Part shown: positions 27,790 through 35,522 of the stretch, piece by piece | How the letters are laid out: every line of letters begins with the position of its first letter | Numbering within the stretch: position 1 is the first letter of the stretch | From: Hyphomicrobiales bacterium | GTDB taxonomy: Bacteria > Pseudomonadota > Alphaproteobacteria > Rhizobiales > Devosiaceae | Assembly: GCA_026981645.1 (NCBI GenBank) | Contig: JALSII010000008.1 | Location: 40,618 to 104,617 of the forward strand | DNA length: 64,000 nucleotides | Direction of reading: 5' to 3' | Translations under genes and position numbers: made by a program | Notes under the pieces: model-generated | Told to the model about the DNA's origin: nothing | Databases searched by the model: none | What the model saw: only the letters and a program-made list of their open reading frames with translations

Positions 27790-28479
27790 TTAGCTGTGCA
27801 CATGCACCGCGCTGGCATCTCCAGTTACCAGAATCGGTGTGCGGTCAGGCACGCGATTGTAAATGTCGATCACGTCCTGGTTAAGAAAGCGAACGCAGCC
27901 GCTGGAAACCGCTTTACCTATGGATTGGGGGTCACTGGTTCCATGCAGACGATATAGCGTATCGCGGCCATTCTGGAAGATATACAGCGCCCGCGCGCCA
28001 AGGGGGTTGTCCAAACCCGGCGCCATGCCATAGCGGAATTCCTCCAGCTCTGGCTGCCGCTCGATCATGTTGGAAGGGGGCGTCCAGGTTGGCCAGGCGC
28101 GTTTGAACTGGATGATGCCGCGTCCGGCCCAGCTAAATCCAGCCCGCCCGATGCCAACGCCATAGCGGATTGCCTTGCCTTCGGGCAAAACAAGAAACGC
28201 CACTTTCTGCTCGGTATCCACGATTACCGTACCGACAGGTTCGTCGGTCTTATATTCCCCAAAGCGCCGATAATAGGCCGGGTCAAGTCCCCTTATATCC
28301 ACTGCTGGAATGGGAAATTTCTCATCAGGCCGGGGGCCGTACATTTTGGCGTAGATCTCGCCCTCATTTTCCTGAGGTGTCGGAGCTGCGATGGCCGGCA
28401 TGGACAGTGCCATGCTTCCTGCCACGCCAGCGGTGCCGACAATAAATTTCCGGCGGGTGGGTTTCATGAAATTTGTCAT
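27790..28479 (-). CDS. L,D-transpeptidase (YkuD domain) with Tat-type signal peptide
   Basis: The 229-residue product starts at ATG 28479, behind AGGAC, with a twin-arginine leader (RRKFIVGTAGVAGS..., cleavage near AIAAP). The YkuD domain (about residues 90-225) has the HGTSD motif and the catalytic SSGCVRF motif, so the nucleophile Cys is present. L,D-transpeptidases form 3-3 peptidoglycan crosslinks or attach proteins to the wall in the periplasm. An upstream in-frame start at 28560 would bury the Tat leader and is rejected. The gene ends at a clear terminator. Confidence 0.9.
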   Translation of the reverse strand: MTNFMKPTRRKFIVGTAGVAGSMALSMPAIAAPTPQENEGEIYAKMYGPRPDEKFPIPAVDIRGLDPAYYRRFGEYKTDEPVGTVIVDTEQKVAFLVLPEGKAIRYGVGIGRAGFSWAGRGIIQFKRAWPTWTPPSNMIERQPELEEFRYGMAPGLDNPLGARALYIFQNGRDTLYRLHGTSDPQSIGKAVSSGCVRFLNQDVIDIYNRVPDRTPILVTGDASAVHVHS

Positions 28480-28610
28480 TTGAATTTGTGTCCTTTGGCC
28501 AGAGGCCGCTTGTCCGGTCCAACTGGCAACTGTTAAATGCTCATCCAATGAAAAATTCAACCATAAATATTGGTCAAATGCTTCAAAGGAACGTCGAATG
28601 GATCATCAGA

Positions 28611-28967
28611 TCAGGAAAATTGGGGCGGGCGCAGGGGAGGCTCTGTTTTATAAGGGCAGAGCGCCCCAACGCGTCCGGAAATGCGGCGCGGCAATTGCTC
28701 ATAACCGCAGGCCCCTGCAAAATTGACAACCGGGCCGATATCCACATGGCAGCTTAAATGCCCTCCTCCGACATTAAAGGTCGGCGACGTGCAGGTTGAA
28801 CCGCCCGCAAGCTCATGGGCTTTGGCCGAAGCACCGGCGCTGTGCACACTGAAGGATACCTCTATTGCATTCGTTCCGTATACCGACTCCGTGGCAGCAG
28901 AAACGTGCGCCGTCGATACAAACGACAAGCTGATTGCAAAAACAACGCTGACAATAATGCGAAACAT
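28611..28967 (-). CDS. Small secreted protein of unknown function
   Basis: A 118-codon open frame starts at ATG 28967 with a typical Sec signal peptide (hydrophobic stretch about residues 4-20, cleavage near VSA-AT). The mature part has four to five Cys (in STCTSP, LSCHV, GACGYE, ALCPYK), consistent with disulfides in the periplasm. I do not recognise a family. The last 30 residues look less protein-like. No strong ribosome binding site is visible, so this is a moderate call. Confidence 0.45.
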   Translation of the reverse strand: MFRIIVSVVFAISLSFVSTAHVSAATESVYGTNAIEVSFSVHSAGASAKAHELAGGSTCTSPTFNVGGGHLSCHVDIGPVVNFAGACGYEQLPRRISGRVGALCPYKTEPPLRPPQFS

Positions 28968-29136
28968 AAGGCTTCATAACATTTTTGACTTAAGCAACGA
29001 AGTAGGCCTTATTCACAATCAGTTCAACACTGTTTTGCCAGAAATTAACCCTTTGTGCCTCGCCTGCCACACCTGTCAATACCAGGGAAAAGAGCAGAAA
29101 AACCCGGCAGGGCACTGAGCCAGGCTGGGCGTGTTT

Positions 29137-30528
29137 TCAGGTCTGGGGAGGTGCAAGGCGAACCTTCTCATGCAGGTGTTCTATTTCCAGGCCCGTGCGG
29201 AGCAGAGCACTGTCCTGCCCATCCGTTGCTGAAACCAGCAGACTGGTCGGCATAGAATTCTTGTCGATGCCATTGGGCAGCGCCAGTCCCGGCATGTTCA
29301 AAAAATTGCCCAGTGACGTGTTGCGCAGGGCCAGAATATTGGTTTTGTGAAACAGGCCGTCATCGGTTTTAAGGGGATCAAGCTCCGGAGCCACCATAGG
29401 GGTGGTTGGCATGAGGACAAGGGCTTCGCCCACGCTCGAATTAAATTCCTCAATTAGCCTGAGGCGTGCATGCCGGAGAAATTTGAGTTTGGAGGTGCCC
29501 ATTTTTGCCCCGGCCATGATGCGGGCGGCCACTCTTTGATCGACCAACTCTTTTTGCGCACTTTCCATAAGCTGTTGATGGCATTGAAAAGCCTCGGCCG
29601 CAGTAATGGTGCCATGGTCGGCAGTCAGTTGCATGACGCGTGAAAAAGCATCCAGTTTCAGGCGTTCGATATGGCCCCCGGCCCGGGCAAGCAGTTCTAC
29701 GGAACGTTCAAAATTGGCTGCAACTGCTGGCTCCAACCCTTCCAGAACCATGTTTTCAGGAACCAGAAGCCGTTGTCCGGCAATTGTTCTGGGTCTTTGC
29801 TTTTGTACTGGCCGCCCACGCAGCACCATGTCCATGGCAATGCAATCCTGCACTGTTCGGGCCAGAGGGCCGATCGTATCAAGAGTGGGGGAGAGGGCAA
29901 ACACGCCGCTTTTGTCGAACCGCCCCTCGCTCGGTTTGAACCCGACAATGCCATTGAACGCTGCGGGGATGCGTACTGAGCCGCCAGTGTCGGTGCCGAT
30001 AGTCAAGGGAGCAAGTCCACGCGCCACCGCAACCCCCGACCCTGACGAGGACCCCCCGGGTATATGCGCTTCCGTTCTGCTGTGCGGATTGAGCGGGGTT
30101 CCAAAATAAGGGTTCAGCCCCAACCCGGAATAGGCAAACTCGGTGAGATTGAGCTTGCCCAGAATCACCATTCCCGCCGCGCGGGCCCGGGCAACGGCTG
30201 TAGCATCTGCTTTGGCTGCCGGTGCGCCTTCATAGATTGGCGAGCCGGCGCTGGTTACCTCTCCTTTTATATCGAACAGGTCCTTGAAGGCGATGGGGAC
30301 GCCCTCAAATGCGCTACGAGGCCTGCCTTTTTCCAGCCGTTCCGCACTACTGGCAGCGTCGGCCAGCGCTCTCTGCCCCATGATGTTAAGGTACACATTT
30401 TCAGCGCTTTGAGTTTCCGCCTGCGCGAGCAAAAATCTGGTAAGCGCAACCGGGCTGACTTCTCCGGTTGCCAGATCCCGGGCAATGCCCCAGGCATTGC
30501 GCCGCGCCAGCTCTGCCATATCACTCAT
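29137..30528 (-). CDS. Amidase signature family enzyme
   Basis: The 463-residue protein carries the amidase signature core: the catalytic Lys in PIAFKDLFDIKG, the Gly/Ser-rich segment GGSSSGSGVAVARG and the nucleophile region TDTGGSVRIPAAF, giving a Ser-cisSer-Lys triad. The family hydrolyses amide bonds of small molecules, or acts as GatA. A GatA role is unlikely because gatB and gatC are absent and the C-terminus is short. The ATG at 30528 is preceded by AAGGAAAG; the GTG at 30552 has no such site. It is divergent from the ArsR gene, with 157 bases between. Confidence 0.85.
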   Translation of the reverse strand: MSDMAELARRNAWGIARDLATGEVSPVALTRFLLAQAETQSAENVYLNIMGQRALADAASSAERLEKGRPRSAFEGVPIAFKDLFDIKGEVTSAGSPIYEGAPAAKADATAVARARAAGMVILGKLNLTEFAYSGLGLNPYFGTPLNPHSRTEAHIPGGSSSGSGVAVARGLAPLTIGTDTGGSVRIPAAFNGIVGFKPSEGRFDKSGVFALSPTLDTIGPLARTVQDCIAMDMVLRGRPVQKQRPRTIAGQRLLVPENMVLEGLEPAVAANFERSVELLARAGGHIERLKLDAFSRVMQLTADHGTITAAEAFQCHQQLMESAQKELVDQRVAARIMAGAKMGTSKLKFLRHARLRLIEEFNSSVGEALVLMPTTPMVAPELDPLKTDDGLFHKTNILALRNTSLGNFLNMPGLALPNGIDKNSMPTSLLVSATDGQDSALLRTGLEIEHLHEKVRLAPPQT

Positions 30529-30624
30529 AGCCGTGTCTTTCCTTATGCACACATCGGTGTTAGGGTTTTGACGAACATGCGGCGATTACCACTGACATGG
30601 TGTTTTGCCGCGTCCACTTGCCCC

Positions 30625-30654
30625 TTGACACTAAACTGGCGCACGCGGGATACT
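30625..30654 (+). promoter_or_regulatory. Candidate sigma-70 promoter of the arsR-type gene
   Basis: TTGACA at 30625-30630 and GATACT at 30649-30654 are spaced by 18 bases, 31 bases before the regulator's ATG. The -10 box is close to TATAAT in its key positions. It would drive the regulator alone, away from the amidase gene. Confidence 0.55.
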
Positions 30655-30684
30655 TCAACCTGATAAATTTTGTAAATGTTGAGG
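30655..30684 (+). promoter_or_regulatory. Candidate operator for autorepression by the ArsR protein
   Basis: An imperfect dyad TCAAC ... GTTGA with an AT-rich centre lies just after the -10 box and overlaps the Shine-Dalgarno region. ArsR/SmtB repressors commonly bind such dyads over their own promoters. The symmetry is short (5 bases per arm), so this is speculative. Confidence 0.3.
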
Positions 30685-30685
30685 C

Positions 30686-31024
30686 ATGAAGCCCATGCGA
30701 ATCGCTGAAAACACTGAAACGCAATTGCCGTTCAACTCTGATCATATGCAGGAAAATGCCCGCCGGACTACGGATTTCCTGAAATCCCTGGCCCATACCG
30801 GTCGGCTGATGATTCTGTGTCGGCTGGTTGAAGGCCCTGCAACCGTGGGCGAACTCGAAGAAATGCTGGCCATGCGCCAGTCATCGGTTTCAAAGCAATT
30901 GGCAAGGCTGCGCGAAGAGGGCCTGGTTTCCTGCCAACGTGACGGCCGCTCGATTTCCTACTCACTCGCAGACGAGCGTGCCCGCAAAATTGTGAGCACG
31001 CTCTATGAAATTTTTTGTGACTAA
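30686..31024 (+). CDS. ArsR/SmtB-family repressor with the two-cysteine pattern of sulfane-sulfur sensors (SqrR/BigR/SoxR/sHdrR type)
   Basis: The 112-residue winged-helix protein has the ArsR fold, with recognition helix QSSVSKQLARLREEGLV. It contains Cys at 45 (MILCRLVEG), 83 and 111 (EIFCD). C45 and C111 are 66 residues apart, the spacing of the redox pair in SqrR (41/107) and BigR (42/108). Those repressors release DNA when sulfane sulfur links the two Cys. Classic metal-binding CxCxxC motifs are absent. Set at the edge of the sHdr locus, it is the likely regulator of sulfur oxidation. It starts at ATG 30686 behind GAGG; an ATG at 30695 is possible. Confidence 0.87.
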   Translation: MKPMRIAENTETQLPFNSDHMQENARRTTDFLKSLAHTGRLMILCRLVEGPATVGELEEMLAMRQSSVSKQLARLREEGLVSCQRDGRSISYSLADERARKIVSTLYEIFCD

Positions 31025-31151
31025 AATGCGTCGCATCAAATTGAATCTGCTCCAGCGTCTTTCTGGGCGTTTGCGCTGTGTCTTTATCGCAAAATAGCTG
31101 CACATTTGTGAGATACGCTGTAAACTGCAAAAAATCCCGGTTTGATGAAAT

Positions 31152-31379
31152 TCAGCCTGTGCGCTGAATAAGGAAGGTGTAAACGCCATCTCCAGACTGG
31201 GATTCGAGCAACGTATTTCCGGTGGTTCGGCAAAAGGCTTCAAAATCCTTTATGGCACCGGGATCGGTTGCCAGTATTTCAAGGGTTTCGTTCTGTTCCA
31301 TCGTATTGAGCATTTTTTTTGCCTTCAGGATGGGCAGGGGGCAGTTCAGTCCTTTGGCGTCGAGTTGTTTATCAGCCAT
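31152..31379 (-). CDS. tusA: TusA-family sulfurtransferase
   Basis: The 75-residue protein has the TusA motif LNCPLPILKAKK, with C13 as the persulfide-carrying residue, and the beta-alpha-beta layout of the family. In sulfur oxidisers TusA accepts sulfane sulfur and passes it to DsrE-type proteins and on to sHdr or Dsr. It is the last gene of the sHdr array, 41 bases after dsrE3, and no clear terminator follows it. Confidence 0.93.
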   Translation of the reverse strand: MADKQLDAKGLNCPLPILKAKKMLNTMEQNETLEILATDPGAIKDFEAFCRTTGNTLLESQSGDGVYTFLIQRTG

Positions 31380-31420
31380 GATAAATATCCGTTTCTTTTC
31401 AATGAATTGAGGTTTTGTCC

Positions 31421-31915
31421 TCAGATAAACAGGTTGATGTCAGATTTGGTGGCTACCTCGATATAGGTTGCTGCTCCGCCAAGTGAGGGGCCGTCAATCA
31501 GATCATCGCGCTTGTAGTCGAACAGGTCCAGTGTCATCTGACAGGCAATCATGTTTACTTCGGCCTCAACAGCCAGTTCGCGCAGTTCCTCGATCGAGGC
31601 TACGCCGTTTTTCTTGATGAGGTCTTTCATCATTACCGTGGTCAGGGAACTGGCACCGGGCAGCGCTGCCAACAGGTTTGGCATTGCCATGTGCCCGCCC
31701 ATCATGGGCATTTCCATGGCGGCGTTGCCCAGGGTGCTGACCTTGAGCTTGAGGTCTTTCTTGAGCAGTGACAAGCCGTAAAACGTAAAGAACATGGTCA
31801 CATTCAGCCCCATGGCGGCAGCCGTTGTCGCCAGAATGAAGGGGGGGTACGCCTGGTCAAGCGCTCCCTTGGTCACGATAATAGACATGGATTTTGCATT
31901 CTGTTCGGTAGACAT
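31421..31915 (-). CDS. DsrE/DsrF-like sulfur carrier (DsrE3 type)
   Basis: The 164-residue protein belongs to the DsrE superfamily. The start region SMSIIVTKGALDQAYPP, the MMGGHMAMPNLL segment and the Cys motif NMIACQMTLDLF (C125, the only Cys) match the DsrE3 subgroup that exchanges persulfide sulfur with TusA. The ATG at 31915 is preceded by GGGGAG; an upstream in-frame start at 31957 overlaps a small hairpin and lacks similarity. It sits between lbpA and tusA and probably works as their sulfur-relay partner. Confidence 0.9.
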   Translation of the reverse strand: MSTEQNAKSMSIIVTKGALDQAYPPFILATTAAAMGLNVTMFFTFYGLSLLKKDLKLKVSTLGNAAMEMPMMGGHMAMPNLLAALPGASSLTTVMMKDLIKKNGVASIEELRELAVEAEVNMIACQMTLDLFDYKRDDLIDGPSLGGAATYIEVATKSDINLFI

Positions 31916-32030
31916 TTTTTTCTCCCCAAATGAGCAGGTTTGCTCGTTTTTTGTCAATTTCCAGCAACAATCCCATTGCTACTCAATGTCCTGACCAGAA
32001 GGCGGCCCATGCCAGAATCCGGCGGCGATT

Positions 32031-32474
32031 TTATGCACCGCACCCGGCAAAATCGTCGGCCGCCATCTTGGCCTCGTAAGGTCCGGCCACTTCGTTTCCC
32101 GGAGTGAGCAGGCCCTTGGCCGCATCCCAGTCAACCGGTTTCAATCTTGCCATCCATCCATCCCCGTAGGGGTCGGAATTGGCCAGTTTTGGATTTGCGT
32201 TCAACTCAGCGTTGTTTTCGACAACTTCGGCTTCAAAAGCGATTTTTGCCGGCCCGACCCATTTACCCGATTCCACCGTGGCACAGGAGCGCCCCGCTTT
32301 AATAGTTTTGCCAGCTCTTTTGGCAGTGAAAGCCACCAATTCGCCGGCCATTGCCGCCGCCACCATGGTCATTCCGATGGTGACCGTTCCGTCATCCTGT
32401 TCCCGGTACCAGATATTGTTGTCCACATCATAAAGCAGATCGTCCGGCATCTCGCATCCACGTACCACTGTCAT
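32031..32474 (-). CDS. lbpA: Lipoate-binding protein LbpA (GcvH-like) of the sHdr system
   Basis: The 147-residue protein has the glycine-cleavage H-protein fold. The lipoylation motif is ATVESGKWVGP, with K71 as the lipoyl-lysine, and the core reads VTIGMTMVAAAMAGELVAF. LbpA proteins are dedicated to sulfur oxidation and cannot replace GcvH; they are thought to carry sulfur intermediates or electrons for sHdr. No glycine cleavage genes are nearby. The ATG at 32474 follows AAAGGAG; longer starts are rejected. Extra Cys residues occur at 7 and 64 and near the C-terminus (FAGCGA). Confidence 0.93.
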   Translation of the reverse strand: MTVVRGCEMPDDLLYDVDNNIWYREQDDGTVTIGMTMVAAAMAGELVAFTAKRAGKTIKAGRSCATVESGKWVGPAKIAFEAEVVENNAELNANPKLANSDPYGDGWMARLKPVDWDAAKGLLTPGNEVAGPYEAKMAADDFAGCGA

Positions 32475-32491
32475 CGCAAAGGCTCCTTTTT

Positions 32492-32977
32492 TTACAGTCC
32501 CGGCGAGGAAGTTAGCGTATTGCCCGATTGATGCAAAGGCTTTGAGGCGCAACAAAAATCTCCAAGCCCGGCCACCTCCAGCTTGCCCGAAACAAACAAC
32601 GCCAAATGCCGCACCACCATAGCCATCATGCGCAGGGCCTTGATGCGATGTTTCTGGTTTTCGGCCTCAGCGATGACATTGTGCTGAAATACAATTTCCC
32701 GGCAGGTCTCGCGGCAGGCGTTGAAACTGGGGACGCCCTTTGCCCCCTGCGCGTGCAGCGCCAGAAGGCGGAACCCCTCTTTGAGCTTGTCTGCTGGCAC
32801 GTTGTTGCGGGCCACCAGCCAGGTTTCCAGCACCACTTCACCCATTTTAAGCTGCTCAGCCGCCAACTTCTCGGCTTCCAGCGCCACCTGATTTTCCGGC
32901 AGCGCGTCAATTTCGTCCAGGCGGGCCAAAACACCCTCTATGTCCAGCCCCTGGCCACTGCCAAAAAGCTGCACCAT
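32492..32977 (-). CDS. Unknown 161-residue Cys-containing protein in the sHdr operon
   Basis: I do not recognise a named family. The protein starts at an ATG whose A-T-G overlaps the sHdrB2 stop by one base, and it ends 17 bases before lbpA, so it belongs to the operon. It is mostly helical and charged, with four Cys in two pairs: C88 and C92 (ACRETCREI) and C142-C143 (DFCCASKPLHQSGN). His, Arg and Met are enriched at 100-125. The pairs could bind a metal or exchange thiols with LbpA or sHdrB2; this is inference. An upstream start at 33277 would run through sHdrB2 in another frame and is rejected. Confidence 0.85.
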   Translation of the reverse strand: MVQLFGSGQGLDIEGVLARLDEIDALPENQVALEAEKLAAEQLKMGEVVLETWLVARNNVPADKLKEGFRLLALHAQGAKGVPSFNACRETCREIVFQHNVIAEAENQKHRIKALRMMAMVVRHLALFVSGKLEVAGLGDFCCASKPLHQSGNTLTSSPGL

Positions 32978-33900
32978 CAGCCCAGCCCTTTTTCGCGCAG
33001 CATCGGCAGGCTTTCCGAGAAATTCTCGTGCACGCCCACTTTTCGCGGGGAGAGCCCCATGGCCAGACCCAGCAATTGTGTGAAGTAGAGAATTTTCACC
33101 TTGGTCTTTTTGCCGAACATCTTTTCCGCCCGGATCTGGTGCATTTCCAGACCCGTATGACAGGTCGGACATTCCGTGGCGATGACATCGGCACCACTGG
33201 CTTCCGCCGCCTGCAAAATGTTCAAAACCAGTTTGGTTGAAGTGTCGCTGTCGCTCAGGGTGTGCGCGCCCCCGCAACAGGCCGTCTTGAGGGGAAACTC
33301 CACGCTGTTGGCCCCCGCCGCGTCCAAAAGATCATCCATATAATGGGGTTTGGAGGTGGATTCGCTGCCCGGCCCCTGATCTTTTTCCGGGAAAATATGG
33401 CGCGGGCGCGTATACATACAGCCATAGTAATTGGCAATTTTCAGGCCCTTGAGGCCTCCCTTGACCTTTTCCTTTATGCCCTCTTCGCCCACCGAATCCT
33501 TTATCCAGTCCAGCGCATGGATGGTCTCAACCTTGCCCGCCTTATAGGTTTTGTGCCCGGCCTTGTTTGACAGGCGCGCGGTGACCTCGCGTGAGCTTTC
33601 ATCATGCTCAAGGTCATATTCAGCCTTCTTCAGATTGTGATAGCATCCGTTGCAGGGCGCCATGACTGTATCAAAGCCCATATCCTCGGCAATGGAAAGG
33701 TTGCGCGCCGACAGGTAGGTTTGCAGTTTGGGGTCAATATTCTTGACCTCCATCGCCCCGCAGCAGTTCCAGTTATCCAACTCCTTGATCGGAAGACCCA
33801 GCGCCTTGCCGATGGCCTTGGTCGAACGGTCATAGGATTGGGCCGTACCTTCAAGCGCACAGCCCGGATAATAGGCGACTTCCTTGTGTTTTTTGCTCAT
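32977..33900 (-). CDS. shdrB2: sHdrB2, heterodisulfide reductase-like subunit B
   Basis: The 307-residue protein carries two CCG-type domains: WNCCGAME with APCNGCYHNL in the first half, and YYGCMYTRPR, TACCGGAH and TECPTCHTGLEMH in the second. In methanogen HdrB these Cys bind noncubane [4Fe-4S] clusters that cleave disulfides. In the sHdr complex the paralogue is thought to handle the sulfur substrate. It overlaps sHdrC2 (ATGA) and the 161-residue gene, so translation is coupled. Confidence 0.93.
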   Translation of the reverse strand: MSKKHKEVAYYPGCALEGTAQSYDRSTKAIGKALGLPIKELDNWNCCGAMEVKNIDPKLQTYLSARNLSIAEDMGFDTVMAPCNGCYHNLKKAEYDLEHDESSREVTARLSNKAGHKTYKAGKVETIHALDWIKDSVGEEGIKEKVKGGLKGLKIANYYGCMYTRPRHIFPEKDQGPGSESTSKPHYMDDLLDAAGANSVEFPLKTACCGGAHTLSDSDTSTKLVLNILQAAEASGADVIATECPTCHTGLEMHQIRAEKMFGKKTKVKILYFTQLLGLAMGLSPRKVGVHENFSESLPMLREKGLG

Positions 33901-34646
33901 CGCCCGTCCTCCATTTTATCCAGACCGAGAAGTCGATTGTTTTCAGCCTGTTTTTCATTCACATATTCATCAATAGCCGCCCGTGCCGCCCCCCAGTTGC
34001 GGGTCCGCGGGCGAAAGAAAGTTGCAAGGCCCAGTCGGGTCAGCATGGTCAAAGGCATACGTCTGACCAAACCCAAAACCATTGATACCAGCCAGGTCTG
34101 GGTGAGCTTCTGGCCCGTCGCCGCAAAAAACTGCCTCAGCACCAGCCCGTCTTCGATTTTACCGGTTTTGAACACTTGTTCGGAAAACCCCTCATCAAAA
34201 ATCATCGAAGGAGATTTGGGTGTGTGCCCTTTTAGTTCCAGCCAGTGGGCGGTGGCTTTCATCACCCCTTCGGGGTTGACGTCACGCGGACAGGCATAGG
34301 TGCATTTATTGCACGACACGCACTGCCAGATAATGTCCTTGTCGATCAGCAACTCGTCTTCCATGCCCATGCGGATGAGGTAAATCCAGTAGCGTGGATT
34401 GAAGTCATTGTTGAGCGCATTGATGGTGCAGGCATTGGTGCACGAACCACATTGCCAGCAGCGGTGAATGAACTCACCGCCCGGCAGACCGGCGATTTCG
34501 TCCTGCATTGCCTCATTGTAGTCGGTGACCGCCCGCGAAGTGATAAACGTGCTCCAGTGCCCTGAAACATCGATTCCGTCGATAACCAGCTCATCCTGTT
34601 CAATCAGGTTTTCCGGGCGGATGAGCGATTTTTCATGAATTGGCAT
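33897..34646 (-). CDS. shdrC2: sHdrC2, heterodisulfide reductase-like iron-sulfur subunit C
   Basis: The 249-residue protein has two classical [4Fe-4S] motifs, C63-x2-C66-x2-C69-x3-C73 and C109-x2-C112-x2-C115-x3-C119, the latter followed by Pro. This matches HdrC, which wires electrons between HdrA and HdrB. A hydrophobic stretch follows at about 185-210 (WLVSMVLGLVRRMPLTMLTRLGLATFF). It overlaps sHdrB2 by four bases and follows sHdr-Hyp by 12. Confidence 0.92.
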   Translation of the reverse strand: MPIHEKSLIRPENLIEQDELVIDGIDVSGHWSTFITSRAVTDYNEAMQDEIAGLPGGEFIHRCWQCGSCTNACTINALNNDFNPRYWIYLIRMGMEDELLIDKDIIWQCVSCNKCTYACPRDVNPEGVMKATAHWLELKGHTPKSPSMIFDEGFSEQVFKTGKIEDGLVLRQFFAATGQKLTQTWLVSMVLGLVRRMPLTMLTRLGLATFFRPRTRNWGAARAAIDEYVNEKQAENNRLLGLDKMEDGR

Positions 34647-34658
34647 TTATGTTTGTCC

Positions 34659-35522
34659 TCAACTCAACATTGGGCGATCGCCGCCAATAGTGTGGGCACT
34701 GCCATCGATAAGTTTCAGCCGCGTGCGCCCGGTTTCCGTGTCAATCGCGTCAAGCCCCAGCATGCGCCGCGTGTGCATCATCGGGTCGGCCCCGTCGTTG
34801 AAGTCCGAGCGTAGATATGCCCCGCCCTGATCATTGATATATCCCGCATAAATATGGGCGCACAGAAGGTCGATATGAAACGGCATGTCTCGATAGACAC
34901 CGTTTTCAGACAGGAACCCGGCCAGTTCTTCGTAGAGTTTTGAGAAGGTTTCAAAACTGTCATCCACCGGAATCTGGCTCATGTCGTCTCGCTCTGCGTA
35001 CCAGATTTCGCGCAGCACACCTGTGCCCACTTTTGCATCCCACATCCAGCGCGTCATCAGCGGATAATGGTCCGGCGCGCTGAAATGCAGCAGTTCGGCC
35101 CCTACATCACGCACCCAGCGATGTGCCTTATCTTGCGGGAAAGTGCCGACAAAGGCCGCCATGCGCGCGCCGGTTGTTGACACATCAGACCAACCCGTCA
35201 ACAGCTTGGTAATGGCGTTCAGCAAACGCCCCATATTGTCGGGGCCAAGAGAAATGTTCATGCGTCGGCGCCCTGGAGTAATGAAAACCGCAAGATCGTG
35301 AAACTCCGCCTCACTCATCTGCTCGACCTTGCCCTTGGCAAGAATTTCCTCAAACAAAGAGGATTTCAGCACCAGCGCGCTTACATAACGCTCAATACCG
35401 CCCGTGGGCTCCGCACTTTCAATCAGATGCTCAAAGGCGCGCCGAAGCCGTGGACCCGAAAGGTCCAGAACCGTCTCGGGCGCCTGTTTGGTCTCGCTCT
35501 GTCGGTGCAGAAAACCCAGCAC
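34659..35522 (-). CDS. sHdr-associated conserved hypothetical protein (sHdr-Hyp)
   Basis: The 287-residue protein sits between sHdrA and sHdrC2, the place of the uncharacterised Hyp gene in shdrC1B1A-hyp-C2B2 loci. It looks soluble and helical, with one Cys (LLCAHIYAGYI). Recognisable stretches are FITPGRRRMNISLGPDNMGR, HRWVRDVGAELLHFSAPDHYP and TRWMWDAKVGTGVLREIWY, rich in Trp, His and Arg. No cofactor motif is evident. The GTG start uses the last base of the sHdrA stop (TAGTG). A structural or assembly role in the sHdr complex is plausible but unproven. Confidence 0.88.
   Translation of the reverse strand: MLGFLHRQSETKQAPETVLDLSGPRLRRAFEHLIESAEPTGGIERYVSALVLKSSLFEEILAKGKVEQMSEAEFHDLAVFITPGRRRMNISLGPDNMGRLLNAITKLLTGWSDVSTTGARMAAFVGTFPQDKAHRWVRDVGAELLHFSAPDHYPLMTRWMWDAKVGTGVLREIWYAERDDMSQIPVDDSFETFSKLYEELAGFLSENGVYRDMPFHIDLLCAHIYAGYINDQGGAYLRSDFNDGADPMMHTRRMLGLDAIDTETGRTRLKLIDGSAHTIGGDRPMLS

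Noticed and set aside
29137..30528. Reading the amidase as GatA of tRNA amidotransferase
   Set aside because: gatB and gatC are not adjacent, and the amidase sits alone beside a sulfur regulator; a small-molecule amidase is more likely.
31925..31950. Hairpin GAGCA/TGCTC followed by T6 as a plus-strand terminator
   Set aside because: The stem is only 5 base pairs and there is no plus-strand gene before it; it sits in the leader of dsrE3.
32978..33277. Upstream extension of the 161-residue gene
   Set aside because: These 100 codons lie entirely inside sHdrB2 in another frame, and their Cys/Gly/Arg-rich product is typical of a shadow frame.
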